Shown here one piece after another: positions 27,253 to 37,689 of a DNA stretch of 64,000 nucleotides (position 1 is its first letter; each line of letters starts with the position of its first letter). The notes under the pieces are model-generated. The model saw only the letters and a program-made list of their open reading frames with translations, was not told the DNA's origin and did no database searches. This DNA is from Thermosynechococcus sp. (lineage in GTDB: Bacteria; Cyanobacteriota; Cyanobacteriia; Thermosynechococcales; Thermosynechococcaceae). A program made the translations under genes and the position numbers. The DNA is taken from assembly GCF_025999095.1 (NCBI RefSeq), contig NZ_AP024678.1:1147527-1211526 (forward strand), written 5' to 3'.

Positions 27253-27571
27253 ACACAGCAACAGTGGGGATAAAGAAGATTGATTGCAAGAATCTTAAAG
27301 CTTGACAAATATCCTTGGCCTTGTTTAGGTAAGGGGGAACAGCGCCGAACCTAACTTATTCATATACTAGCCTTTAATACTATACCCCTTTGTATTGAAC
27401 CCATTCTGCTGCAACTACATCAAAGAACTACATCAAAGTAAAGGCTCTGTAAAGATGAGGTAATCCAGCCCTCTTCGGCAACCCAGGGGAGGTCAAGGAG
27501 CTTTGAGCCTCTCTGGCGGTGGCTTTCAGAGTGTTGAGCATGTTGCATCCTTGTGAAAAGGGCTTTTATTG
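27253..27571. other. Intergenic region with a 13-bp tandem duplication
   Basis: 319 bases between two minus-strand genes. Contains AACTACATCAAAG twice head to tail (27413-27438), AT-rich sequence around 27350-27400 that may hold the promoter of the downstream gene, and a GC-rich stretch 27460-27530 with local complementarity (GGGGAGG, GCCTCTC). I see no convincing gene, known riboswitch or T-run terminator. Confidence 0.45.
27413..27438. repeat. 13-bp perfect tandem duplication
   Basis: AACTACATCAAAG is present twice in direct succession in non-coding DNA. Confidence 0.9.
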
Positions 27572-28315
27572 TCACGATTGCTGCCGTAGGACGGTGTTGA
27601 AGAGTTCCTTCACCTGTTCCCAGGCATCCCGCGCTGCTGCTGCATCGTAGCTCTCCCGTTGATCGCAGAAAAAGCCATGATCCGCAGGATAGATGAAGAT
27701 GTGGTGACGAATGCCATGGTGGCGCAGCGCCGTTTCAATTTGTTTCACCTGCTCCATGGGAATACTTTGGTCGCGATCGCCAAAGAAGGCATAGAGCGTG
27801 CCGCGAATTTTTGGTGTGATTTCAATCGTGGGTAGGCCACCGCCGGGGGTCATAGTTGTTATCCCAGCACCGTAGAATGAGGCCGTGGCTTTAATGTCTG
27901 GCAACTGGGCCACCAGATAGGCCACATGACCCCCAAAGCAAAAGCCAATGGTACCAATGGCATCGCCATCCACCTTGTCGAGGCCACGCAGATAGGCAAT
28001 GGTGGCTTGGGTGTCACTGAGGAGTTCCTCGGCTTTGGTTTGGTTTTTGTACTGTCGCCCCAAATCAATATCAGCCGCAGTGTAGCCCGTTTCAAAGCCG
28101 GGGGCAAAGCGTTGGTAAAGGGCGGGGGCGATCGCCACATAGCCTTCGCGGGCAATGCGTTCGGTCACATCGCGGATATGGGCATTGACGCCAAAAATTT
28201 CCTGAAAGACAATCACTGCTGGATAACGGCCGGCAGCCACTGGCTCTGCGAAGTAGGCATCAATCAGCAGATCGCCATTGACGACCTTGACCCAACGACT
28301 GGTCATCTCCACCAT
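27572..28315 (-). CDS. Dienelactone hydrolase family protein
   Basis: A 247-residue alpha/beta hydrolase. The nucleophile is the Cys in TIGFCFGGHVAYLV, as in dienelactone hydrolases. Catalytic Asp (GDRDQSIPMEQV) and His (YPADHGFFCDQRESY) follow in order. AGGAGG lies six bases before ATG 28315. The family hydrolyses lactones or esters; the physiological substrate in cyanobacteria is unknown. A small protein gene lies 10 bases upstream. Confidence 0.9.
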   Translation of the reverse strand: MVEMTSRWVKVVNGDLLIDAYFAEPVAAGRYPAVIVFQEIFGVNAHIRDVTERIAREGYVAIAPALYQRFAPGFETGYTAADIDLGRQYKNQTKAEELLSDTQATIAYLRGLDKVDGDAIGTIGFCFGGHVAYLVAQLPDIKATASFYGAGITTMTPGGGLPTIEITPKIRGTLYAFFGDRDQSIPMEQVKQIETALRHHGIRHHIFIYPADHGFFCDQRESYDAAAARDAWEQVKELFNTVLRQQS

Positions 28316-28325
28316 CGTGAACCTC

Positions 28326-28511
28326 CTAGGCAGAAATATCGAGGTCAGGAAAGGTGCGCTTGAAGTCGCTCATCAATTCATCCAGTTCCGCGAGGGCGGA
28401 TTCAATATCAATCCTGAGGGTGCCATTACCGGGGAGTTCCAAAAGCTTTTTCAGGCTCTCCCGCTTCGCTAAAACAATTGCCAGACGTTCTTGGAGTGTG
28501 GATAATTCCAT
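28326..28511 (-). CDS. Small helical conserved protein
   Basis: 61 residues, with start MELSTLQERL (GAGG upstream of ATG 28511). Largely alpha-helical and charged, with heptad-like leucines: RLAIVLAKRESLKKLLELPG, then IESALAELDELMSDFKRTFP. It could form a small coiled-coil dimer. Located between the PSI accumulation factor gene and the hydrolase on the same strand, with short gaps, so probably co-transcribed. No family recognised. Confidence 0.7.
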   Translation of the reverse strand: MELSTLQERLAIVLAKRESLKKLLELPGNGTLRIDIESALAELDELMSDFKRTFPDLDISA

Positions 28512-28537
28512 GGTTGACCTCGCTGCAAGGCTCACTT

Positions 28538-29122
28538 TTACTGTACCGCTCCTTTGAACGGATTCTGCCCTTCAAGGGGTGTGGGGGGCACCAGTTCCAC
28601 ATTGATTTCATTCACAGGGCGCGGCCGCAGTTCCAAAGATTGCGATCGCGGCAGCAGGTCAAAGACTTCGCGAAAGGTGTCATCGAGGGTTTCAAAGGGC
28701 ACGGTGCCGATAAATTCCTGGTGCAATTGCCCTTGGCGATCGAAAATTAGCGTTTGCGGCACGCGGCCTTTGTAGTAGTATCCGGGTTCATTGGGGGAGA
28801 ACTGCGCCCCAAAGGGCAAGGCATCCACATCAACGGCAATAAAATCGGTCACGCGCCCATAGTACCCCTGTAACTGGGAAATGGTGGAGGCAAACTGTTT
28901 GCAATCGCGACTATCGTTGACATAAAACAGCAGCAATGTGGCGCGATCGCTCTGGCGCGATTTCTCTAGGGTAACCTTCGGTGGCACCAAGGAGCCATTG
29001 CCGGCATAAAGAGCAAAGATATTCCCATCGTAGCGATCGTCTTGTAACCCTGCCCAACTCGGCGCTGTCCACAGTCCCCACAACAGCAGGACAAGTCCTA
29101 ACCAGCCCCAAACCTGTTTCAT
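28538..29122 (-). CDS. Thioredoxin-like thylakoid PSI accumulation factor
   Basis: About 194 residues. A signal/anchor (WLGLVLLLWGLWTAPSWA) is followed by a thioredoxin-like domain: LLFYVNDSRDCKQFASTISQ, FIAVDVDALPFG, YYYKGRVPQTLIFDRQGQ. It ends with a conserved tail LRPRPVNEINVELVPP. This matches the cyanobacterial family typified by Synechocystis slr1796, reported to be needed for photosystem I accumulation. The redox site is SRDC, a single cysteine rather than CxxC, so disulfide exchange is doubtful. Start ATG 29122 has GGAG six bases upstream; ATG 29134 is an alternative. Confidence 0.78.
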   Translation of the reverse strand: MKQVWGWLGLVLLLWGLWTAPSWAGLQDDRYDGNIFALYAGNGSLVPPKVTLEKSRQSDRATLLLFYVNDSRDCKQFASTISQLQGYYGRVTDFIAVDVDALPFGAQFSPNEPGYYYKGRVPQTLIFDRQGQLHQEFIGTVPFETLDDTFREVFDLLPRSQSLELRPRPVNEINVELVPPTPLEGQNPFKGAVQ

Positions 29123-29298
29123 TGTCTGCTCCATCGGATTTCGTTCTGTAAAGGTACTATACCGTCAGGCCATCCCCCTCCCCTGCATTGTAGAACCAAT
29201 GCTGGGCCTTCTAAGGTAGGAAAGGTAAGGTGTCTTTATTGCTTTTGCCACTGGCTGCAGGGGTGTTCTTTCTGGGGCTTTTTTGAGTGAGCAAACGA

Positions 29299-30060
29299 AT
29301 GAATCTATACCAACGCTTAGGGATAGTCCCCATTTTAAGTACAGCACTACTGACAAGTTGTGCTCCAGCCTCGCAACAGGGGAGCCTCCAGCTCTATGCC
29401 AATGGCGAAGAGCGCTTGCAAACGGGATGGACAACCAAAGATGGCTGGCAGCTCCAGTTTGATCATGTCTATCTTAACTTGGGGACGGTGACTGCCTACC
29501 AAACGAATCCCCCCTTCGATCCTGCGGCGGGCGATCGCCCCAAAGGTGAAGTCACGGTTGTCTTTAGCGATCCAGTGACGGTGGATTTGGTGAGGGATGC
29601 GCGTCCCCTGGTGGGCAGTACGGTGGCGGCAGTGGGTCACTTCAATGCCCTGCAGTGGCAGACCCGCACGCCCAGTTTACAACTGGTGGGCAGAGCACAG
29701 CGGGGCAGTCTCAGGGTGCCCTTTGACATTACGTTGGATCAGCCCTTGGCATTTGTTTGTGGCGACTACATTGGCGATCAGCGCAAGGGCATTGTGGCAG
29801 CCAATAGCGCTGCTGAGGTAGAGATCACACTGCATTTTGATCATCTTTTTGGGGATGGGGCTGAGCCGGCAACGGCCGAGATCAATCGCGAGGCACTGGG
29901 TTTTGACCCCTTTGCCGCGATCGCTACCCCTGCAGGAGTCAGGGTTGATTGGACAGACTTGCGGCAAAGACTCAGCCCCCAAGACGTTGAAACACTGCGC
30001 AAAGTCCTCAGGAGTGTGGGGCATGTGGGTGAAGGTCACTGTCGGGAGATCTCCTTATGA
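29299..30060 (+). CDS. Lipoprotein in a CbiM-linked operon
   Basis: About 253 residues. The N-terminus ends with lipobox LLTSC, so it is probably lipid-anchored in the periplasm. The mature part begins APASQQGSLQLYANGEERLQ and has beta-rich blocks (DGWQLQFDHVYLNLGTVTAY, VTVDLVRDARPLVGS, VEITLHFDHLFGDG). His and Asp residues in the last could bind metal. Family not recognised with certainty. Its stop overlaps the ATG of the NikL-like gene (ATGA), and CbiM follows, so a role in Co/Ni delivery is inferred. GTG 29287 is an alternative start. Confidence 0.72.
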   Translation: MNLYQRLGIVPILSTALLTSCAPASQQGSLQLYANGEERLQTGWTTKDGWQLQFDHVYLNLGTVTAYQTNPPFDPAAGDRPKGEVTVVFSDPVTVDLVRDARPLVGSTVAAVGHFNALQWQTRTPSLQLVGRAQRGSLRVPFDITLDQPLAFVCGDYIGDQRKGIVAANSAAEVEITLHFDHLFGDGAEPATAEINREALGFDPFAAIATPAGVRVDWTDLRQRLSPQDVETLRKVLRSVGHVGEGHCREISL

Positions 30061-30536
30061 AGACCATTTTAGTGAGCGGTGCCATCCTCGGATTTGTGGT
30101 TCCTAAAGCCCTTGCCCATGGGGTGGATTTGCACTACGAACCCCAACAGGTAATTCGCATTACAGCGAGGTACGACAGTGGTCAACCGCTGGCAGAGGCT
30201 AGGGTGCAGGTCTTTGCCCCCGATCGCCCCCAAGCAGCCGTTATCAGTGGTACCACCAATGCCCAAGGGGAGTTTCAGTTTGTCCCCGATCGCCCCGGTC
30301 AGTGGCAGGTACAGGTACGCCAAGCCGGCCATGGGGGATTGCTAACCATTCCGGTCGCGCCGCAGGGGCAAACAACAACGGCAGCGGCGATCGCGGTTGC
30401 TCCAAGGGTGCCAGCAACCGTTTCCCTGCGTCAATATACCCCTGCTCAAATCACAGTCATGGTCTTGGCGGTGCTGTGGGGTGCCATTGGCACTGCTTGC
30501 TTTGCGTGGTCACGACGGCGAGTACAGGTGGAGTAA
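30057..30536 (+). CDS. NikL/CbiN-like accessory protein with Ig-like domain
   Basis: 159 residues. Signal peptide ends at PKALA, leaving mature HGVDLHYEP with an N-terminal histidine. A carboxypeptidase-regulatory/transthyretin-like beta domain follows (GQPLAEARVQVFAPDRPQ, GTTNAQGEFQFVPDRPGQW). A C-terminal membrane helix (TVMVLAVLWGAIGTACFAW) ends the protein. This layout is that of NikL, an accessory component of ECF nickel/cobalt transporters; a free N-terminal His is a known metal-binding feature there. The stop shares one base with the cbiM start. Confidence 0.78.
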   Translation: MKTILVSGAILGFVVPKALAHGVDLHYEPQQVIRITARYDSGQPLAEARVQVFAPDRPQAAVISGTTNAQGEFQFVPDRPGQWQVQVRQAGHGGLLTIPVAPQGQTTTAAAIAVAPRVPATVSLRQYTPAQITVMVLAVLWGAIGTACFAWSRRRVQVE

Positions 30537-31222
30537 TGCACATCCCCGATGGTTTAGTTCCGCCTCTGTGGTGCGGACTGGGCTACGCCGTTAGTGGTGG
30601 CCTCCTCTGGTGGTCTTGCCGCCGTTTGCAGCGGGCGGCGGTAGATACGCTGGCGATCGTCCCCCGTTTAGCCCTGTTGACAGCCGCTTTTTTCACTGCT
30701 TCCGCTGTCTATATTCCGGTGCCTCCCGCCAGTGTCCATCCCCTATTCCTTGGCAGCTTGGGGGTGCTTTTGGGGGAAGGGGCGATGATTGCCGTGGTGG
30801 TGGGATTATTTCTCCAGGCAGTCATGTTTGGCCATGGTGGCCTCACCACCCTTGGCCTCAATGCTCTGATTATGGGGATACCGGCACTGCTGGCGGCGGC
30901 TGTTTTTCGGGGGGTGTGGCATCGCTGTCCACCCAGGGGGCGATCGCTGCTGGGGTTTCTTTTAGGCAGCGGAGCAGTGTTGTTGGCGGTTTTCCTCTTT
31001 AGCGCCGTGGTTGTCCTTAGCTTGCCAGCAACCTTGGATCAACAGCGGGAATGGTTAGCCATTAGTGCAATCGTGATTGCCCATCTGCCCCTTGCTATCT
31101 TGGAGGGAGTGGTTACGGCTTCACTGCTGGTCTTTTTGGCCAACGTCAAGCCAGAATTCCTATCCCAAGGCCTATCCTTCGCCCGTGAAGATTCTCCTTA
31201 CCCTACTGCCAATCCTCGCTGA
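30536..31222 (+). CDS. cbiM: CbiM/NikM-type substrate-binding membrane component
   Basis: 228 residues, start ATG in TAATG. The N-terminus MHIPDGLVPPLWC is the diagnostic metal-binding loop: the N-terminal amine, His2 and backbone coordinate Co(II) or Ni(II). About six or seven membrane helices follow, with LFLGSLGVLLGEGAMIAVVV and GHGGLTTLGLNALIMGIPAL. Normally works with CbiQ and CbiO energising proteins; neither is in this window. Cobalt is the more likely substrate given cobI and riboswitch-controlled cbiX nearby, but this is inference. Confidence 0.93.
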   Translation: MHIPDGLVPPLWCGLGYAVSGGLLWWSCRRLQRAAVDTLAIVPRLALLTAAFFTASAVYIPVPPASVHPLFLGSLGVLLGEGAMIAVVVGLFLQAVMFGHGGLTTLGLNALIMGIPALLAAAVFRGVWHRCPPRGRSLLGFLLGSGAVLLAVFLFSAVVVLSLPATLDQQREWLAISAIVIAHLPLAILEGVVTASLLVFLANVKPEFLSQGLSFAREDSPYPTANPR

Positions 31223-32114
31223 ACTGTATGGATTGGTCTTTCTCTGCATGGGCATTGGCTATGGCAGTAGCCGCTTTTTGCCACCAAGGACAGGAGCTTG
31301 GCTGGCGCAAGGGTTATTCTGGGTGGGGACGCCCCTAACGGCATTGAGTTTTATTGTTACAACCAAAATTGCCGGTCACAGTACCTTAGCTCCCCTGTTG
31401 GCGTGGCTAGGGATGGGGATCGGCGGTGGTTTGGCGTGGCTGTGGTTGCAGCAATATCCTGCTCAGACCCGGCAGGAGCAGGGCAGTTTTCTCTTGGCGA
31501 CCATGGTGGGCAACACGGGTTTTATTGGCTTTCCGATTACTTGGCGACTGTTGGGGCAGAATCACTTTAGCTGGGCGTTGTTTTTTGATCTGATGGGGAC
31601 ACTCCTGATTTCCTATAGTGCTGGCATTGGCGTGGCGGCGAGTTTTGGCGATCGCTCAATTTCCGTCTCAAAACTGCTGTGGCACATTGGCCGTAATCCA
31701 ACCCTCTGGTGTGTCGGCCTCGGACTGCTGCTGCGACAACATCCCCTACCGGCGATCGCCCAACAGGGACTGTTGACCTTGGCATGGTTCATGGTGATTG
31801 CTGGACTCATTTATATGGGCATCTGCCTTGGGGAAGCCCCCCTCAAGCTCCAATGGCAGCGAATTATTCCCTGTCTGACCATCAAGATGCTGTTGGTGCC
31901 GCTGCTGCTGGGGATAGGGTTAACCTTAATGGGGGTTACGGGCCCGCCGCGCCTAGGAATAGTGCTCCAAGCAGGGATGCCCCCCGCCTTTATGACCCTG
32001 ATCTTAGCCGATGTTTACCACTTAGACCGCGCCTTTGCCGCTAGCTTAATTTTGACCAGTCTCTTTGTCTTGATTCTGTTATTGCCCCTGTGGCTCGTGC
32101 TCTTTGCCGGCTAG
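31185..32114 (+). CDS. AEC (auxin efflux carrier)-family transporter
   Basis: About 309 residues with ten predicted membrane helices. The split AEC fold is visible in the two related halves. FLLATMVGNTGFIGFPITWRL and LQAGMPPAFMTLILADVYHL are the conserved crossover motifs. GTG 31185 (VKILLTLLPILAELYG) was chosen because it gives a normal first helix; it overlaps cbiM by 38 bases. Substrates of bacterial AEC carriers include organic acids such as malate; here unknown. It may be read through from the cbiM transcript. Confidence 0.82.
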   Translation: MKILLTLLPILAELYGLVFLCMGIGYGSSRFLPPRTGAWLAQGLFWVGTPLTALSFIVTTKIAGHSTLAPLLAWLGMGIGGGLAWLWLQQYPAQTRQEQGSFLLATMVGNTGFIGFPITWRLLGQNHFSWALFFDLMGTLLISYSAGIGVAASFGDRSISVSKLLWHIGRNPTLWCVGLGLLLRQHPLPAIAQQGLLTLAWFMVIAGLIYMGICLGEAPLKLQWQRIIPCLTIKMLLVPLLLGIGLTLMGVTGPPRLGIVLQAGMPPAFMTLILADVYHLDRAFAASLILTSLFVLILLLPLWLVLFAG

Positions 32115-32125
32115 GGGCGTTTTGC

Positions 32126-32227
32126 TCAATCGTCCGGGGTCAAGCGCAACAGCAGGTAGCCTGCACCTAAACCCACCAGCACCAGCGTAAACGTAATTAC
32201 CGCAGTATTGAAAATCTCTTCTGCCAT
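32126..32227 (-). CDS. petM: Cytochrome b6f complex subunit 7
   Basis: A 33-residue single-helix protein: [19 protein letters not shown] followed by [14 protein letters not shown]. The acidic start, EIFNTA, and the helix ending in LLL(R/K)L match cyanobacterial PetM, a small subunit at the periphery of the b6f complex. Pro/Asp residues at the end are stromal. It stands alone on the minus strand, convergent with the AEC gene. Confidence 0.85.
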   Translation of the reverse strand: MAEEIFNTAVITFTLVLVGLGAGYLLLRLTPDD

Positions 32228-32313
32228 AGGGCGGCCTCAGTTAACAAGAACTGATTCTAACATTTTCCGTGAAATTCCCCCTCTGGGTAGTTCAGCGAAT
32301 TGGGTGCCTTTGT

Positions 32314-32676
32314 TTACCATGGCTCCAAAACTGGCTCGCGCAGCAATTCATAGGTACCGCGATTGACGCTCAAGAACATCCCCCGCGGTGTTTTGGTCAA
32401 TAAATACGTGTACTCGCCATTCACTGCCTCAAAATAGTACCCTTGAGGACTCCAATCCCGCAGGGGTAGACGAATCGATAGGCGCGGATCCTGCTTGTGT
32501 CGTGCCATATAGTAGGCGGGGCGATCGCCCCCACAGATATTCACCCAATAGCTGCGGGTCTGCGTGGCTACAAACGTCCTCTCATAGGAGCGACAGGCAA
32601 GGGGACCTGCCAGGGCGCTCAAAGGTGTCAGGCTCAACAGGGTCACAGCCGCAATTGTCTGCCCCAGGTATTTCAT
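32314..32676 (-). CDS. Secreted conserved hypothetical protein
   Basis: 120 residues, with start MKYLGQTIAAV at 32676. A typical signal peptide ends PLSALA. The mature domain has CRSYERTFVATQTRSYWVNI followed by CGGDRPAYYM, then YYFEAVNGEYTYLLTKTPRG. Two cysteines could form a disulfide. Beta-rich, periplasmic, no recognised family. Confidence 0.68.
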   Translation of the reverse strand: MKYLGQTIAAVTLLSLTPLSALAGPLACRSYERTFVATQTRSYWVNICGGDRPAYYMARHKQDPRLSIRLPLRDWSPQGYYFEAVNGEYTYLLTKTPRGMFLSVNRGTYELLREPVLEPW

Positions 32677-32740
32677 GAGTAGGCTTCCCCATGGGTTTCT
32701 CACTCCAGTCTAGTCAAGGAGGCAGGAAAGCGTTTCCCCC

Positions 32741-32764
32741 CTCGGTAAGATACTCGGTAAGATA
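32741..32764. repeat. 12-bp perfect tandem duplication upstream of chlD
   Basis: CTCGGTAAGATA occurs twice in direct succession, immediately upstream of the chlD ribosome-binding region. Confidence 0.92.
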
Positions 32765-32798
32765 GGAACGGTGCCTAATGTTTACCCAAAAGGATTCA

Positions 32799-34799
32799 AT
32801 GACGCTCGCGATCGCCCCCTTTCCCATCACTGCCATCGTTGGTCAAGAGGCCATTAAGCTGGCCCTGCTGTTGGCCGCCGTTGATCCCGGTTTGGGGGGA
32901 GTGATCATTGCGGGGCGGCGCGGTACTGCCAAATCCGTGCTGGCGCGGGGAATTCATGCCCTATTGCCCCCCATTGAAGTCATTGATCAGGGGGAAATTC
33001 CGGTGCCAATCATCGCCAACCCCGACCCGGAACGCCCTCAAGAGTGGGATAGCCGCTTGCAGGCTTGGCGGCAAAGCCATCCCGATGTGCCCTTGACTAC
33101 AAAAGTGATTCCGGCCCCCTTCGTGCAAATTCCCCTAGGGGTCACGGAGGATCGTCTCTTGGGGGCCGTGGATGTGAGTCAATCAGTGCAGCGGGGGGAA
33201 GCGGTCTTTCAGCCCGGCCTATTGGCGGCAGCCCACCGCGGAGTGCTCTATGTGGATGAAATTAATCTACTGGATGCGCAACTGGCCAATGTCCTGATGG
33301 CGGTCCTCAGTGCTGGGCGCAACCAAATTGAGCGGGAGGGGATTAGTTTGGATCACCCCTGCCGGCCGCTGCTGATTGCCACATTTAACCCCGCCGAAGG
33401 GGACCTACCGCCCCACCTACTGGATCGGTTTGCGATCGCCCTGTCAGCGGATCAGGTGTTGGGCTTGGATGAGCGCGTCACCGCCGTAGATCATGCCACC
33501 CAATTTGCCGACTCACCCCTAGCCTTTTTACAGCAGTACGGTGCTGAGCTAGAAGATCTGCGCACCCAAATTATTCTGGCCCGGGAATGGCTTAAGGAGG
33601 TGAAAATTCAACGGCAGCAAATTGCCTATCTCGTCACCGAAGCCCTCCGAGGCGGCGTGCAGGGTCATCGGGCAGAACTCTTTGCGGTGCGGGTGGCCAA
33701 AGCCCACGCTGCCCTCAATGGTCGTAGTGAAGTGAATGCCGAAGACCTACGCCGCGCTGTTGAACTGGTGATTGTGCCGCGAGCCACTCAACTGGAACCC
33801 CCACCGGCGCCGCCACCGCCGCCACCCCCCCCAGAGAATCAGCAATCTGACCCTGACCCAGAACCTGACGAACCAGAGACGCCACCGGAAGAGCAGCAGG
33901 AGACCCCACCCATTCCTGAAGAATTTGTCTTTGAAGCCGATGGCACAGTCTTAGATGAGTCGGTGCTCTACTTTGCCCAACTCACGCAGCGCCAAGGGAA
34001 ATCGGGGAGCCGTAGCCTCATTTACTCCCAAGATCGCGGTCGCTATATCCGTCCCATGTTGCCGCGGGGGCGGGGCGGCCGAATTGCCGTGGATGCCACC
34101 CTGCGCAGCGCGGCTCCCTACCAAAAATACCGGCGCCTACGTCAACCCGAACGCCGGGTCATTGTTGAAAACAGTGATCTGCGGATCAAACGCCTAGTGC
34201 GCAAAGCAGGTGCCTTGATTATCTTTGTTGTGGATGCCTCTGGCTCAATGGCGCTGAACCGCATGAACTCCGCCAAGGGGGCCGTCCTACGTCTGTTGAC
34301 CCAAGCCTACCAAAACCGCGACATGGTGGCCCTCATTCCCTTTCGCGGTGAGCAGGCAGAGGTGCTCCTACCCCCCACCCGCTCCATTGAAGCAGCGCGG
34401 CGCCGCCTGGAAACGCTGCCCTGTGGGGGTGGCTCTCCCCTGGCCCATGGCCTGACCCAAGCGGTGCGGGTGGGCTTGAATGCGCGGCAAAGCGGTGAAA
34501 TTGGTCAAGTAATGATTGTGGCCATCACCGATGGTCGGGGGAATGTCCCTTTGAGTCGTTCCCTTGGGGAAACCATACCGCCGCAGACTAAGCCCGATGT
34601 CAAAGCGGAGGTGCTAGAGATTGCCGCTAAAATTCAAGCCTTGGGTCTCAAGCTCCTGGTCATTGACACTGAAAATAAATTTGTCTCCACAGGGATGGGC
34701 AAGGAATTGGCACGACAAGCGGGGGGTAAGTATTACCATCTACCTAAGGCCACCGATCAGGCGATTGCCCAAGTAACCCAAAACGCCCTGGAATTTTAG
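32799..34799 (+). CDS. chlD: Magnesium chelatase subunit D
   Basis: About 666 residues from ATG 32799 (AGGA four bases upstream); ATG 32778 would add seven. An N-terminal AAA+ domain resembles Chl[56 protein letters not shown] Pro/Glu-rich acidic linker follows (residues about 330-380). A von Willebrand A domain with MIDAS motif [12 protein letters not shown] ends the protein. It couples ATP hydrolysis by ChlI to Mg2+ insertion into protoporphyrin IX by ChlH, the first committed step of chlorophyll synthesis. Confidence 0.95.
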   Translation: MTLAIAPFPITAIVGQEAIKLALLLAAVDPGLGGVIIAGRRGTAKSVLARGIHALLPPIEVIDQGEIPVPIIANPDPERPQEWDSRLQAWRQSHPDVPLTTKVIPAPFVQIPLGVTEDRLLGAVDVSQSVQRGEAVFQPGLLAAAHRGVLYVDEINLLDAQLANVLMAVLSAGRNQIEREGISLDHPCRPLLIATFNPAEGDLPPHLLDRFAIALSADQVLGLDERVTAVDHATQFADSPLAFLQQYGAELEDLRTQIILAREWLKEVKIQRQQIAYLVTEALRGGVQGHRAELFAVRVAKAHAALNGRSEVNAEDLRRAVELVIVPRATQLEPPPAPPPPPPPPENQQSDPDPEPDEPETPPEEQQETPPIPEEFVFEADGTVLDESVLYFAQLTQRQGKSGSRSLIYSQDRGRYIRPMLPRGRGGRIAVDATLRSAAPYQKYRRLRQPERRVIVENSDLRIKRLVRKAGALIIFVVDASGSMALNRMNSAKGAVLRLLTQAYQNRDMVALIPFRGEQAEVLLPPTRSIEAARRRLETLPCGGGSPLAHGLTQAVRVGLNARQSGEIGQVMIVAITDGRGNVPLSRSLGETIPPQTKPDVKAEVLEIAAKIQALGLKLLVIDTENKFVSTGMGKELARQAGGKYYHLPKATDQAIAQVTQNALEF

Positions 34800-34807
34800 C
34801 GGCGCAT

Positions 34808-34837
34808 AAAAAACTCTCCCCCCGGTAGAGAGGAGAG
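34808..34837 (-). terminator. Rho-independent terminator of groEL2
   Basis: Stem CTCTCC / GGAGAG (34814-34819 with 34832-34837) followed on the minus strand by six T residues, 29 bases past the groEL stop. chlD converges on it from the other side. Confidence 0.75.
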
Positions 34838-34865
34838 AAAATAGCAAAGTACTAGGGCAGTCAGC

Positions 34866-36503
<1,638 letters not shown>

Positions 36504-36670
36504 CTATCCTTTAATAACTTGGAGATTAGAATTGAGGAACTGCAAACTTCGCAGACTGCAAGCCAATGTTCACGATACTCTGGAGCAGTGTCTCAGGGCA
36601 ATACGAGAAGATGTGGGGGATTCCGCACTTGCTGGCATGTACTGGCAACACATAAACAAGCTTCTTAGCC

Positions 36671-37189
36671 ATGACTAACCGTCGGCTCAATCAAGAACCA
36701 GGTCTTCTTGTACGTCACCTTAACGCGTGGCATTGCCATTGCAGCGGCCAAGGAGTATTTTCTCCGCGGCAAGGGGGACAAGACTGGCAAATTGGTGAGC
36801 CCCAGGTAGATGTGATTGCTGCTCAGCCGCAGCGTTCCCCTGGGGAAATACGAGCCTTTACCCTGCAATTGCTGAATCGCGATCGCCAGCTCAATGGACT
36901 GCCGCCCCTTGGCGCCAATCAGGGGATGCTCAACCGCCAATACTTTAGCCATACCAATCTCAAGGGACAATCGCCAATGGATCGCTTTATCGCCCTAGGG
37001 GGTCGCGGTGGCGTCGGTGAAAATATCAGGCAGCAGCAGGGTACCCCCGGATTGGTGCTCAACGATCCGCTCATTGAGCGCTGTCAAAACGGTTGGAGGG
37101 ATAGTGAAGGGCACCGCCCAAATATCCTTCGGCCTGAATTTACCCGTTTTGGTTTTGGCATTGCTTTAAATTTAGTAAGGGAAATTTAG
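36671..37189 (+). CDS. CAP (SCP/PR1)-domain protein with internal deletion
   Basis: 172 residues. The second half has CAP-domain hallmarks: LQLLNRDRQLNGLPPL, NRQYFSHTNLKGQSPMDRF, GGVGENIRQQQG and WRDSEGHRPNILRPEFTRFG. About 15-18 residues are missing between LPPL and MLNRQYFSH, where family members have the helix carrying the first active-site His. The N-terminal 55 residues have no signal peptide and no similarity I can place, so the start and localisation are doubtful. Possibly a degenerating gene. Confidence 0.6.
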   Translation: MTNRRLNQEPGLLVRHLNAWHCHCSGQGVFSPRQGGQDWQIGEPQVDVIAAQPQRSPGEIRAFTLQLLNRDRQLNGLPPLGANQGMLNRQYFSHTNLKGQSPMDRFIALGGRGGVGENIRQQQGTPGLVLNDPLIERCQNGWRDSEGHRPNILRPEFTRFGFGIALNLVREI

Positions 37190-37195
37190 TAGGGG
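37168..37195. repeat. 14-bp near-perfect tandem duplication across a stop codon
   Basis: AAATTTAGTAAGGG followed by AAATTTAGTAGGGG (13 of 14 identical). The second copy contains the TAG stop of the CAP-protein gene. Confidence 0.8.
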
Positions 37196-37303
37196 ACAAG
37201 GTCCATGCTGTACCAATGTTTGCACTGCCACCCCAGTAAGAGGAGCAAAACTTGGTAAAGAGATCGAAGACTGTCAATGTAATTAAAGCTAGTCACATGA
37301 GCC

Positions 37304-37549
37304 ATGGTCACTGAAGAAATGTACGTTGTCCTTGAATCCACTACCAGCGATGAGACCTTTCTCACGCCCATGGAACTACAGGCCAAGCTGATTGAGTACT
37401 TGACAGGAACAGAGGTTTCCCTCTCACCAGATCTTTTGGCCTTGCCTGATGTGGAAAGTCGTGCCCAGTACCTTATGACGACGGGTTGCGAACTGCAATT
37501 GGCCAATGGTGGCTACCTCCAGTGGTACGCCGTGCGTTTAGAAAAATAA
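37304..37549 (+). CDS. CRR7-like NDH-1 assembly protein
   Basis: 81 residues matching the Chlororespiratory Reduction 7 family. MYVVLESTTSDETFLTPMEL is the N-terminal block and GCELQLANGGYLQWYAVRLE the conserved C-terminus. In plants CRR7 is needed for assembly of the chloroplast NDH complex; a comparable role for cyanobacterial NDH-1 is inferred. ATG 37319 (MYVVLE) is an alternative start closer to homologues. Confidence 0.8.
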   Translation: MVTEEMYVVLESTTSDETFLTPMELQAKLIEYLTGTEVSLSPDLLALPDVESRAQYLMTTGCELQLANGGYLQWYAVRLEK

Positions 37550-37689
37550 TTGTTACACAGGGTTACGAAACTCCTGCTCGGAAAATTCCGTTCTAATATA
37601 GATAAGGCTCTTAGCCCAATCAAGGGTTCAGACGATTATTTATTCTTTCTTGATGTCCAAATCCTCAGGAATATCAGGGTAACACGACT

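Noticed and set aside
29123-29298. Possible B12 or Ni/Co riboswitch before the cbiM operon
   Set aside because: None of the conserved B12-box blocks or a NiCo four-way junction pattern is present.
36671-36760. Alternative frames over the N-terminal part of the CAP gene look protein-like on both strands
   Set aside because: They are short, end in stops, lack start signals and match nothing I recognise; noted only as a reason the CAP start is uncertain.
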